Source of the DNA: JBQCEE01 sp051960575 | Lineage (GTDB): Bacteria; Actinomycetota; Actinomycetes; Mycobacteriales; Jatrophihabitantaceae | DNA: 19,840 nt | Direction: 5' to 3' | Assembly: GCF_051960575.1 (NCBI RefSeq) | Contig: NZ_JBQCEE010000066.1 | Span: forward strand, 1 to 19,840 | Part shown: positions 5,653-13,708 of the stretch, in pieces | How positions within the stretch are numbered: position 1 is the first letter of the stretch | Layout of the letters: each line of letters starts with the position of its first letter | Notes under the pieces: model-generated | The model's database searches: none | What the model was told of the DNA's origin: nothing | Seen by the model: the letters and a program-made list of their open reading frames with translations, nothing else | Translations under genes and position numbers: made by a program

Positions 5653-8600
5653 TCAGGCGGAACTTGCGCCACTGGAAGTTGCAGCGGTCTGCTTCGCCGA
5701 GACATGGACGAGTTCGCCGAGCATGTGCACCAACGTCGCTCGGGTCTTCGTATCGGCGTAGTACCTGTCGGTCATCTTGTTGTGGCTGGTCTGGTTGCCC
5801 ATGACGACTTCGTTCACCGCGTCGGTGAGGTCAGGGCTGTCGACGAATTGCGACTCGCTGTTCGCGGCGGCTTGGGCAACGAGCGTCTCGTCGGCTAGCA
5901 GCACGGTGAGGAGTGCTTCGAGCCAGGACTGCTGTTCGGCGGCGCTGAAATCCTCGTCGGCGAACAGGTCGTTGAGCCGCTGGAGAACCTCGGCGAGCTT
6001 GGCCATCTTCGGGTCGCGCGGGGTCCCGGAACCGACGCCCGTGACCCCGCTCAGGCCGGGTCTCTCCTTCGCGTCGCCGAGGGCGATATCTCGGGCGTCG
6101 CCCTTCTTCTGCTTGATCTTGGCCAGTTCGACGTTGGACAGGTCGAACGGCTGACTCTGGTTCTGAGACGCGATCTGGCGACCGAGGAGGCGGAAGAAGA
6201 TGCTGCGGCGCTCCAGGTCCGTGTTGCCGTAGTCGATCAGCTGCGAGAGGAAGTCGTAGAGCCGCACGAAGGAGTCGACGTCCTTCCGGAACATTCCGAG
6301 CTTCTCGAGTTCCGGCTTGTCGCTCGTGGCGGTGGCGTGTGACCAGCGGTCGTGGAACCTGGCCTTCGCTGCGCTGATGGCGCCGGCGAGCGCGTTGTTT
6401 CCCTTGCCCTGGACCCAGGCGTCGGAGACCGCGACGACCTCGGCGTCGGTGTAGATGTTCGACTGGTCGAGCTTGGTGGCCAGGTCGTGGATGAGGTCGG
6501 GGTCGCTCGGGGCGGTGAGCTGCGCGTCGCGGTAGTACGGTAGGAACGCCTTCCGGATCTCGTCCGGGTCGTTCACGAAGTCCAGGACGTAGGTGGTGTC
6601 CTTGCCCGCCGAGGGCAGGGTTCGGTTGAGCCGGGAGAGGGTCTGCACGGCGGTAACGCCGGACAGTTGCTTGTCGACGTACATCGCGCAGAGAAGCGGC
6701 TGGTCGAAGCCAGTCTGGAACTTGTTGGCCACGAGCAGGACCCGGTACTCGTCGGTGGCGAACGCGGCGGCGATGTCGCGGCCCTTGAGACCGGGGTTGA
6801 GGGTGTGCTCGTTGAACGGGCCTGGGCCGTCCTCGGGCTCCATGCCTGGCACGTCGTCGCCGGAGAACGCGACGAGCGCGGACAGGCCGTGGTAGCCGTG
6901 GTCGGCGAGGTAGCGGTCGAAGGCGTTCTTGTAGCGGACGGCGGCCTTACGGGAGTCGCAGACGACCATCGCCTTCGCCTTGCCGTCGAGCAGCGGTGCG
7001 ACGTTCACCCGGAAGTGCTCGACGATGATGGCGACCTTCTGGGCGATGTTGGCGCGGTTGAGCTTGACGAACCGGATCAGGTTCTTGTGCGCCTCGCCCT
7101 GGTCGACGACCTCATCGCCGGTCCGCCCCTTTCCGCCACCGTTCCTGCCGCCGGTCTTGACGTTGACCGGGCCGCCGTTCTTGAGGGTCAGCTGGTAGGC
7201 GGTCTCGTAGGGGGTGTAGTTGCGGAGTACATCGAGGATGTAGCCCTCCTCGATGGCCTGCTGCATCGTGTAGACGTGGAACGGCTGCGGCGTGCCGTCG
7301 CCGTCGGCGCGGCCGAACAGCTCCAGCGTCTTGCCCTTTGGTGTGGCGGTGAACGCGAAGTAGGAGATGTTCGACGACGCGGCCCGCTCGGTCGCCTCGC
7401 GCGCCAGCACCGCTTCGGTGTCGATCTCGCCGCCGTCCTTGACCGCCGCCAGCTCCTCGGCCGTGAGCACGGACTTGAGCCGGTTCGCGGCCGACCCGGA
7501 CTGCGAGGAGTGCGCCTCGTCGGCGATGACCGCGAACCGCTTGCCCTTGAGGCCCTTAGCGTTCCGGATGGCCTCCATCGCGTACGGGAACGTCTGGAGG
7601 GTCACCACGATGACCAGACGGCCCTCGGTGAGCATCTTGGCCAGCAGCGCCGACTTCGACTTGGACTCGCCCTCGGCGGTGAAGACCCGGGCCGCCTCGG
7701 TGGAGGTGACGGTGCCGACGATGCCGGTGCGGGACTCGATCTGCCGGATGGCGTCCTGGAGCTGGCTGTCCAGCACGGTCCGGTCGGTCACGACGATCAC
7801 CGAGTCGAACACCTTGGCGTTCTGCTCGTCGTGCAGCGTGGCCAGGGCGTGGGCCAGCCAGGAGATCGAGTTGGTCTTGCCCGACCCGGCCGAGTGCTGG
7901 ATCAGGTAGCGGTGGCCCGGGCCCTCACTGCGGGCGGTGTCGACGAGGCGGGTGACGGCCTCCCACTGGTGGAAGCGGGGGAACAGCAGCGTCGTGGACG
8001 TCGACTTGGCGCCGGTGATCGGGTCGATGCTGGTGCGGGTGGACAGGTGCATCAGCTTGCCGATGATGTTCAGCCACGAGTCGCGCTGCCAGACCCGCTC
8101 CCACAGATACGAGCTGGCCGAGCCGTGCGGGTTCGGCGGGTTCCCGGCCGCGCCGTCGTTGCCCATGTTGAACGGCAGGAAATGGGTGGCGTCCCCGGCC
8201 AGCTTCGTGGTCATCCAGACCTCGGCGTTGGAGACGGCGAAGTGCACCAGGGCGCGGGACCCGAATCCGAACAGCGGCTCGGGCTTGCCGGTCACCTCGT
8301 CCTTCGGCCGCCTGGTCGCCTTGTACTGGGCGATGGCGTCCTGCACCGACTGGGTGAAGTCGGTCTTGAGTTCCGCCGTAGCCACCGGCAGTCCGTTGAC
8401 GAACAGCACCAGGTCGATCGAGCGCTTGTTGGACTGGGAGTAGAAGACCTGCCGCATCACCCGGACGCGGACCTTGCCGTACCGCTCGACGGTGGTGGCG
8501 TTGTTCGTGGTGACCGGCTTGAACTCGCACATGGAGAAACGGGCCGAGACCTGCTTGAACCCGTTACGCAGCAGGTTGAGCGTCCCGCCGCCGTTGTCGA

Positions 8601-8853
8601 GCGGGGTGTCGAGGACCTTCACGATCCGGTCCAGCAGCTGCTCACGGGCCTGCCGCTGCGCGGTCTCGCTGGCGCCCGGCTTGACAACCTTCGCCAGCTC
8701 GTCGAGCTGGGTGTCGGCCAGCCAGCCGAAGATGTCCTCGGGGAACAGTGCCCGCGCCTTATCGTAGCCGTCGCCGTTCGGCGAGTACAGCCAGCCGCGC
8801 GCGGCCAGGTACTCGCACAGCTCCGTCTCGAACGGCTTCTCCAGGTGATCCAT
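5653..8853 (-). CDS. hsdR: Type I restriction enzyme, R subunit (HsdR)
   Basis: This 1066-residue protein is the motor and nuclease subunit of a Type I R-M complex: it translocates DNA using ATP and cuts it when the target is unmethylated. In order: a PD-(D/E)XK nuclease near residues 147-163 (D147, E161, K163 in IDLVLFVNGLPVATAELK); Walker A SAGSGKT at 321-327; DEAH box at 445-448; TAT motif at 502-504; and the helicase motif QTLSRLNR at 737-744 after FQTGFDQP. The length is normal for the family and all catalytic residues seen are intact. The C-terminal quarter is the usual helical region that docks on the methylase core. The ATG overlaps the hsdS stop by one base (TGATG), so translation is probably coupled. 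Its 3' end faces the recombinase scar. Confidence 0.97.
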   Translation of the reverse strand: MDHLEKPFETELCEYLAARGWLYSPNGDGYDKARALFPEDIFGWLADTQLDELAKVVKPGASETAQRQAREQLLDRIVKVLDTPLDNGGGTLNLLRNGFKQVSARFSMCEFKPVTTNNATTVERYGKVRVRVMRQVFYSQSNKRSIDLVLFVNGLPVATAELKTDFTQSVQDAIAQYKATRRPKDEVTGKPEPLFGFGSRALVHFAVSNAEVWMTTKLAGDATHFLPFNMGNDGAAGNPPNPHGSASSYLWERVWQRDSWLNIIGKLMHLSTRTSIDPITGAKSTSTTLLFPRFHQWEAVTRLVDTARSEGPGHRYLIQHSAGSGKTNSISWLAHALATLHDEQNAKVFDSVIVVTDRTVLDSQLQDAIRQIESRTGIVGTVTSTEAARVFTAEGESKSKSALLAKMLTEGRLVIVVTLQTFPYAMEAIRNAKGLKGKRFAVIADEAHSSQSGSAANRLKSVLTAEELAAVKDGGEIDTEAVLAREATERAASSNISYFAFTATPKGKTLELFGRADGDGTPQPFHVYTMQQAIEEGYILDVLRNYTPYETAYQLTLKNGGPVNVKTGGRNGGGKGRTGDEVVDQGEAHKNLIRFVKLNRANIAQKVAIIVEHFRVNVAPLLDGKAKAMVVCDSRKAAVRYKNAFDRYLADHGYHGLSALVAFSGDDVPGMEPEDGPGPFNEHTLNPGLKGRDIAAAFATDEYRVLLVANKFQTGFDQPLLCAMYVDKQLSGVTAVQTLSRLNRTLPSAGKDTTYVLDFVNDPDEIRKAFLPYYRDAQLTAPSDPDLIHDLATKLDQSNIYTDAEVVAVSDAWVQGKGNNALAGAISAAKARFHDRWSHATATSDKPELEKLGMFRKDVDSFVRLYDFLSQLIDYGNTDLERRSIFFRLLGRQIASQNQSQPFDLSNVELAKIKQKKGDARDIALGDAKERPGLSGVTGVGSGTPRDPKMAKLAEVLQRLNDLFADEDFSAAEQQSWLEALLTVLLADETLVAQAAANSESQFVDSPDLTDAVNEVVMGNQTSHNKMTDRYYADTKTRATLVHMLGELVHVSAKQTAATSSGASSA

Positions 8854-10196
8854 CAGGACACGCCCTCCCAGGCGAGCACGTCAACAGCGGCGAACTTCGA
8901 CCGCACGTCGATCTGCCCCGTCACGGCCGCCGTGATGAGCGCCGCGCGCCGCTCCTTCACCGTCTCAATGAACTGCTGCGTCTTGCCGATGAGCGCGTCG
9001 ATCTTCGATGTCTGCTCTCGAAGCTCCCGCGCGATGGCGTGCTGCTCATCACTGGGCGGCAGGGCAACCCCCATCTGGTCGAGGTGAGTAGGCCCGAAAT
9101 GCTGGATCGTCGACCCGGCCTTGAGCCGGTCTACCTGGTCGAGGAACGCGGTCGACGTGAAGTACCACTTGATGAAGTCACTCGTCATCAGGCCGGGCAC
9201 GATCCGTATGATGCCCGTGTACGGGATTGCTCCGGCCGCCTCCGACGTCACTTCTGACACCGTGCCCATAGTGGCGCTGGCACTAATAAGCAGGTCGCCG
9301 ACCGCTACCCGGAAGTGTCGCCAACGTGCGGCCACCATCTCAGGATCAAGGAAGTTACATCCGTCCAGGGTAGTTTGTGCAGTTCTCACGCAGCTCACTC
9401 GAAGCAGGGGAACGCCCTCGTCTCGGAAATCCACCGCCAGGATGCCGGGACCTTCCTGGTACGACACTGCCCGCTTGAGAGGCAGGATCGCCCAGTGCTC
9501 GGGAACCGCTCCTGACCCAGGCAGGCCGGAGTCTCGTGTAGGTACCGCTGCGATCAGGCCATGGGTTACCGCGTTGGCGATCGCGCTGACTCGCCGTTCG
9601 CGGAGCGTCTCGATGAGCTGCTCCTGCTTGCCAATCAGCGCGTCGATCCGAGCCGTCTCGCGGTCGAGGTAGTCGGCGATCTGCCGCTGCTCGTCGATCG
9701 GCGGAACGGGAATCTGGATGGAGGCGGCGACGTCCTTATAGATCGTCTGATGGGTCGAGCCTCGCATCATCCGGCGCAGGTCTGGCTGCATCGCCCTGAG
9801 AGTGTGAAGCAGGTAGTCCGGCAGCAAGCGCGGTCCGCACACCCAATTCCAGAAGTCTTGGCTGGTGGCCATCGAGGTCGGCATGATCCCGCTGAAGCCG
9901 ACAGACGCAGTACGGGAGAGCACAACCGTGCCCGGAGGAAGTAGCTCGGCGGCCGAGTTCGCGAGCCCGAAAGCGCTGATCTTGCTCGCGGTCTCCGCAA
10001 GGTACTTCTGGCGGCCGTCGCGTATCTGCCACACATCGGCAAGGGTGAACCAGGGGATGTCACAGTCCACCCAGTACGTCGGTTCAGTCCGACTCGGAGT
10101 GTGGCCGGTTCTCATCGCTGCGAACCGTCGAATGTTGCCCGCAGACCAGTGGGCGGGGAGTTGGCCGAACCACTGCGTTGACCCAGGTGGAGTCAC
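8853..10196 (-). CDS. hsdS: Type I restriction system, specificity subunit (HsdS)
   Basis: The 447-residue subunit recognises the split DNA target for both methylation and restriction. It has two target-recognition domains, roughly 1-165 and 215-380. Each is followed by a conserved helical spacer: PPIDEQRQIADYLDRETARI through LIETLRERR (165-202) and PPSDEQHAIARELREQTSKI through FIETVKERR (380-417). The two spacers are clear internal repeats that form the coiled-coil ruler between the half-sites. The start (GQLPAHW) and the second half (GAVPEHW) also repeat. Both domains are full length. The GTG start overlaps the hsdM stop in GTGA. The recognised sequence cannot be read from the protein. Confidence 0.96.
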   Translation of the reverse strand: MTPPGSTQWFGQLPAHWSAGNIRRFAAMRTGHTPSRTEPTYWVDCDIPWFTLADVWQIRDGRQKYLAETASKISAFGLANSAAELLPPGTVVLSRTASVGFSGIMPTSMATSQDFWNWVCGPRLLPDYLLHTLRAMQPDLRRMMRGSTHQTIYKDVAASIQIPVPPIDEQRQIADYLDRETARIDALIGKQEQLIETLRERRVSAIANAVTHGLIAAVPTRDSGLPGSGAVPEHWAILPLKRAVSYQEGPGILAVDFRDEGVPLLRVSCVRTAQTTLDGCNFLDPEMVAARWRHFRVAVGDLLISASATMGTVSEVTSEAAGAIPYTGIIRIVPGLMTSDFIKWYFTSTAFLDQVDRLKAGSTIQHFGPTHLDQMGVALPPSDEQHAIARELREQTSKIDALIGKTQQFIETVKERRAALITAAVTGQIDVRSKFAAVDVLAWEGVS

Positions 10197-12142
10197 TGCT
10201 CGACCTCGCGGAGCATGTCCATGATTTCGGCGACGAGCTTGTTGAGGTCGGCGTCGATCTCCTCCAGCGGCCGGGGTGGGACGTACTTGTAGAAGATGCG
10301 GGTGAACGGGATTTCGTAGCCGGTCTTGGTCTTGGCCGGGTCGATCCAGGCGTCGGGGACGTGGGGGAGGACCTCGCGGGCGAAGTAGTCGTCGATGTCC
10401 TCGGACAGCGGCACGTTCTCGGTGTCGCGCAGCGTGGTGTCAGGCTCGGCATTGCCTTTGGCGTCGCGGCAGATCTCGGCGTTCTCGTCTCGCTCGGACA
10501 GGGCGGCGAGCAGCGCCTTGCGGGCCGGGGCGGCGAGCGCGACGCCGTGCGCACCGAGGGCCTTGCCGAGGGCGGTGTTGAACGCAGCGCGGTCCATGTG
10601 GGTCTCGTCGCCGAGCGCGTCGAGGGCGGCGCGCAGACCGTTACGTTGGGGCTCGGGCAGCTTGGCGATCGTCTTGTCCGCAAAGACCCGCTCGATCCGC
10701 TCGAGTGTGGCTGCGAAGTTGAGGCGCAGCGGCCGTTCGACGGTGATGGTGCGGTAGCCGAAGAAGTCAGTGTCGAGGACGCGGGAGTGCTCATCGTCGG
10801 TGTAGTCGTCGTAGAGCTTGAGGACCTTCGCTCGGTCGGCGTCGGTCATCTCGCGGCGCTTGCTGCCGAGACTCTTGCGCATCTTCGACCAGAAGCTGGT
10901 GCCGTCGATGAGCTGCACCTTGCCGCGCCGCTCGGCGGGCTTGTTGTTGTCCAGCAGCCACACGTAGGTGGCGATGCCGGTGTTGTAGAACATCTCGGTC
11001 GGCAGGGCGACGATGGCGTCCACCAGGTCGGCGGTGAGCAGCCACTGGCGGATCTTCGACTCGCCGGACTCGGCCTTGCCGGTGAACAGCGGGGAGCCGT
11101 TGAGGACGATCGCGGCTCGGCCGCCGCCGTCCTTGACCGGCCGCATCTTGCTGGCCAGGTGGGTGAGGAACAGCATCTGGCCGTCGCTGACGCCGGGCAG
11201 GCCGTGGCCGAACCGGCCGTGCTCGCCGAGCTTGGCGGCCTCGTCGCGGACGTCCTTCTCGGCGGCCTTCCACTCAACGCCGTAGGGCGGGTTGGACAGG
11301 CAGTAATCGAAGGTGCGCCCGGCGAACTTGTCCTCGCGCAGCGTGTCGCCGAGCTGGATGTTGCGGGCGTCCTGGCCCTTGCCGATCAGGTCGGACTTGC
11401 AGATGGCGTAGGACTGGTCGTTGATCTCCTGCCCGTACAGCGTGAGCCGGGCGTCGGGGTTCTGCTCGGCCAGGTGCTCCTCGGCGACCGACAGCATGCC
11501 GCCGGTCCCGGCGGTCGGGTCGTAGACGGTGCGCACGGCGTGGCCGACGGACAGGGCGGCGTCGTCGGGGGCGAACAGCAGGTCGACCATCAGCCGGATG
11601 GCGTCACGCGGGGTGAAGTGCTCACCGGCGGTCTCGTTGGACGCCTCCGCGAACTTCCGAATCAGCTCCTCGAACAGCGACCCCATATCGGCGTTCGAGA
11701 CGGCCTGCGGGCGCAGGTCGATTTCGGCGAACCGCTGCACGACCTGGTAGAGCCGGTCCTTCTCGTCCAGAGTTGCCAGCTCGTTGTCGAACCGGAATCG
11801 CTCGAACACGTCGGCGACGTTGGGTGAGAAGCTGGTCGTGTAGTCGATCAGGTTGGCCTTGAGGCCGGTCGGGTCACTGAGCAGCTTGCCGAAGTCCCAC
11901 ACCGAGGTGTTGTAGAAGTTCAGCTTGAGCTTCTTGCGCACGATCAGGTCGAGCTGGTCGGCGTTGCTGACCTTCGCGGCCTCGGCGAGCACCTGGTGCT
12001 TGGTGGGCTCCAGCACGCAGTCCAGGCGACGCAGGATCGTCATCGGCAGGATGACGCTGCCGTACTGGGCAGGCCGGTAAACGCCGCGCAGCTGGTCGGC
12101 GACGGTCCACACGAAGTTGGCCAGGTTACCGGCGCTCGTCAT
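10193..12142 (-). CDS. hsdM: Type I restriction system, methyltransferase subunit (HsdM)
   Basis: This is the SAM-dependent adenine-N6 methylase subunit. Motifs in order, numbered from the ATG at 12142: GEHFTPR (173-179), SAM-binding DPTAGTGG (208-215), and catalytic NPPYG (284-288) in DYCLSNPPYGVEW. The C-terminal third is longer than in the short HsdM group (649 residues in all) and ends in a helical segment (IDADLNKLVAEIMDMLREVE) of the kind that contacts HsdS. The frame is open upstream to 12235, but that part is basic, lacks homology-like sequence and overlaps the palindrome, so I chose the methionine of MTSAGNLANFVW. The ribosome binding site is weak. First gene of the hsdMSR operon. 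Confidence 0.96.
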   Translation of the reverse strand: MTSAGNLANFVWTVADQLRGVYRPAQYGSVILPMTILRRLDCVLEPTKHQVLAEAAKVSNADQLDLIVRKKLKLNFYNTSVWDFGKLLSDPTGLKANLIDYTTSFSPNVADVFERFRFDNELATLDEKDRLYQVVQRFAEIDLRPQAVSNADMGSLFEELIRKFAEASNETAGEHFTPRDAIRLMVDLLFAPDDAALSVGHAVRTVYDPTAGTGGMLSVAEEHLAEQNPDARLTLYGQEINDQSYAICKSDLIGKGQDARNIQLGDTLREDKFAGRTFDYCLSNPPYGVEWKAAEKDVRDEAAKLGEHGRFGHGLPGVSDGQMLFLTHLASKMRPVKDGGGRAAIVLNGSPLFTGKAESGESKIRQWLLTADLVDAIVALPTEMFYNTGIATYVWLLDNNKPAERRGKVQLIDGTSFWSKMRKSLGSKRREMTDADRAKVLKLYDDYTDDEHSRVLDTDFFGYRTITVERPLRLNFAATLERIERVFADKTIAKLPEPQRNGLRAALDALGDETHMDRAAFNTALGKALGAHGVALAAPARKALLAALSERDENAEICRDAKGNAEPDTTLRDTENVPLSEDIDDYFAREVLPHVPDAWIDPAKTKTGYEIPFTRIFYKYVPPRPLEEIDADLNKLVAEIMDMLREVEQ

Positions 12143-12221
12143 CAGCTGCCCTGCCTTTGAAGTCTCCCGCGCCACACGGGGTAACTGTGCCCTACCGACT
12201 GATCTAGTGCTGGTGGCGCGT

Positions 12222-12239
12222 CGGCATGCCCGCATGCCG
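12222..12239. promoter_or_regulatory. Perfect 18-base palindrome in the hsdM/PIN divergent region
   Basis: CGGCATGC-CC-GCATGCCG has perfect 8-base arms and a 2-base centre. It lies 80 bases upstream of the hsdM start and about 50 bases upstream of the PIN gene start. A dimeric regulator could control both directions from here. No regulator gene is next to it. Confidence 0.5.
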
Positions 12240-12275
12240 GCGCAACCGACCGGCCGCGCGGCTGACCTGGTCGCC

Positions 12276-12281
12276 TAGGGT
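12276..12281 (+). promoter_or_regulatory. Probable -10 box TAGGGT for the PIN gene
   Basis: TAGGGT lies eight bases before the GTG at 12290, where a leaderless transcript would begin. No -35 match was found at the usual distance; the palindrome lies just upstream. Confidence 0.4.
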
Positions 12282-12289
12282 CATTGGCT

Positions 12290-13282
12290 GTGCTTCGTCT
12301 GCTCGTCGATACCTCGACCTGGCTCGACCTGGCCAAGCGTCGGGACGGGCAGCGATGGATCGTCACGCTCCGGGTGCTCCGTCATCAGGGGCGTCTCCAG
12401 TTGCTGGTGCCGGCGGTCGTCATCGAAGAGTTCGCGCGCAACCGACCTCGCATCGAGGCTTCGATGACGGCGAGTGTGTCCGAACGCCTCCGCATGATCA
12501 AGAAGGACTTGGACGAGTACGGCGGCGACGACCAGGCGCACGCGCTGGAGGTCATCGAGGGTCTGGCACACCAGGTTCCGTTGATCGGAGCCATGACGAC
12601 GCGGAACTTCGACGACATCAGCGAACTCCTGGCAGGTGGCAAGGTTCTCGATACCGGTCCAGACCAGGAACGGCGGGTGATTGAGCGTGGTCTCGCCAAG
12701 CGCGCGCCGTTCCACCGGCACCGGAACAGCGTGGCCGATGCTCTGCTTGTCGAGCTCTACGCCACCGAGGTCGCCACCTCTGACCTCGCACAGAACCCCC
12801 ACGCCTTCGTCACATCCAACCACGAGGACTTCTCCGAGGTGAACGGAGACAGGCGCCAACCTCACCCCGACCTGGCTCCCCTCTTCGCCGTCGCCGGGTC
12901 CACGTATGCCCTCGGCATCACGGGCTTGGAGGACGTGCTCCACGGCCACTTCGGCGAGGAAGTGACCGAGCTGCTCGACGAGTCCGACTTCCGTGAGGAG
13001 CCCCGCCGGCTGGACGAGATCCTCGACGCCGAGCAGGAGTTGTTCGACCGCATCTGGTACGAGCGGTCGCTCTCCCACGAGCACCAAGCACGCGACGAGG
13101 GGAACAACACCGAGGCCGAGCGGACGGCGGCGATCGCCATGCCGGGACGCCTCCGGGTTGAGGAGAAGCTCGGGGTCGACAATCTAGGACCGTACGACGA
13201 CTTCGAGTGGGGGATGTTGCACGGCAAACTCTCGGCTCTGCGATGGGTGCTCGGAAGCGACTGGGACTTCCTTGACACTTAG
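12290..13282 (+). CDS. PIN-domain ribonuclease-like protein (DUF4935-like)
   Basis: The protein has 330 residues from the GTG at 12290. The PIN fold is suggested by LLVDTSTWLDLA at the N-terminus (D7), VVIEEFARNR (E46/E47), SVADALLVELYA (D150), and AFVTSNHEDFSE (N177, D180). These give the four acidic positions expected of a metal-dependent PIN nuclease. The fold takes up the first 185 residues; the remaining 145 are charged and helical (EILDAEQELFDRIWYERSLS) and end with DDFEWGMLHGKLSALRWVLG, which I do not recognise. It is far longer than VapC toxins and no antitoxin-like gene precedes it, so a VapBC pair is unlikely. It diverges from the hsd operon, and long PIN proteins often accompany defence genes, so an accessory nuclease role is a fair guess. 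Confidence 0.8.
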   Translation: MLRLLVDTSTWLDLAKRRDGQRWIVTLRVLRHQGRLQLLVPAVVIEEFARNRPRIEASMTASVSERLRMIKKDLDEYGGDDQAHALEVIEGLAHQVPLIGAMTTRNFDDISELLAGGKVLDTGPDQERRVIERGLAKRAPFHRHRNSVADALLVELYATEVATSDLAQNPHAFVTSNHEDFSEVNGDRRQPHPDLAPLFAVAGSTYALGITGLEDVLHGHFGEEVTELLDESDFREEPRRLDEILDAEQELFDRIWYERSLSHEHQARDEGNNTEAERTAAIAMPGRLRVEEKLGVDNLGPYDDFEWGMLHGKLSALRWVLGSDWDFLDT

Positions 13283-13292
13283 GGCAGCCTCC

Positions 13293-13307
13293 AGCGGCTT
13301 CTCCGCT
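13293..13307 (+). terminator. Short hairpin after the PIN gene
   Basis: AGCGG-CTTCT-CCGCT forms a perfect 5-base stem with a 5-base loop, ten bases after the stop codon. There is no T-tract, so it is at best a weak terminator. Confidence 0.25.
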
Positions 13308-13413
13308 CTGCAAGGAGTGGGCGGCCGCAGGGATGATCCACGCCCCAGCCCGGTGCCTGTTGCGGCGTAGCGGCACAGTCGCCCTTGCAACCCCGCTACC
13401 GATCGGATCGCCA

Positions 13414-13635
13414 ATGTCTCTGCACTCGACTTCTGCTCTCGTCGACCCGACGCTCTCCGATGACGACTTGTTCTATCCGTACTCGACGGCTGCTTTGCTG
13501 CGCCGCCCGGACACGCACTCGCTTACACGAAGCAGTGAGAGCAATCCCGACGAGGCGACGCCGAATACCGCCGAAAAGCTCGCCTCCATGCACGGTGGCG
13601 AGACGTCGCGGCCTCGGGGCGAGCCGAGGCCCTAA
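13414..13635 (+). CDS. Possible small ORF, hypothetical
   Basis: An ATG at 13414 opens a 73-residue frame reading SLHSTSALVDPTLSDDDLFYPYST and ending SRPRGEPRP. It lies between the PIN and GIY-YIG genes in the same direction. Third codon positions are moderately G/C-rich, and the acidic, hydrophobic first half looks protein-like, but the tail looks like random GC-rich translation. No ribosome binding site or promoter box is visible. No family recognised; it may be a chance ORF. Confidence 0.3.
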   Translation: MSLHSTSALVDPTLSDDDLFYPYSTAALLRRPDTHSLTRSSESNPDEATPNTAEKLASMHGGETSRPRGEPRP

Positions 13636-13696
13636 CGACTGGCGAGGAAGCCCCTCGCTTGGCGGCGCGGGTATGCGATGCCACCGTCTCCGACGC

Positions 13697-13702
13697 TAGC
13701 GT
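13697..13702 (+). promoter_or_regulatory. Probable -10 box TAGCGT for the GIY-YIG gene
   Basis: TAGCGT lies six bases before the GTG at 13709, the same leaderless layout as at 12276 and 5232. Confidence 0.4.
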
Positions 13703-13708
13703 GCAGCG

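Noticed and set aside
6667..9087. 806-codon plus-strand ORF opposite hsdR
   Set aside because: It is antisense to a gene with a full set of helicase and nuclease motifs. Its repetitive Val/Gly/Leu/Arg composition is typical of the mirror frame of GC-rich coding DNA.
10178..11827. 549-codon plus-strand ORF opposite hsdM and the start of hsdS
   Set aside because: Same mirror-frame artefact; the opposite strand has clear methyltransferase motifs.
12143..12235. HsdM start at 12235
   Set aside because: The added 31 residues are basic and unlike HsdM N-termini, and this start lies inside the 18-base palindrome; MTSAGNLANFVW at 12142 fits the family.
12290..13635. PIN gene plus a following small ORF as a VapBC toxin-antitoxin pair
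   Set aside because: The PIN protein is more than twice VapC length, the antitoxin normally comes first, and the small ORF shows no DNA-binding pattern and may not be a gene.
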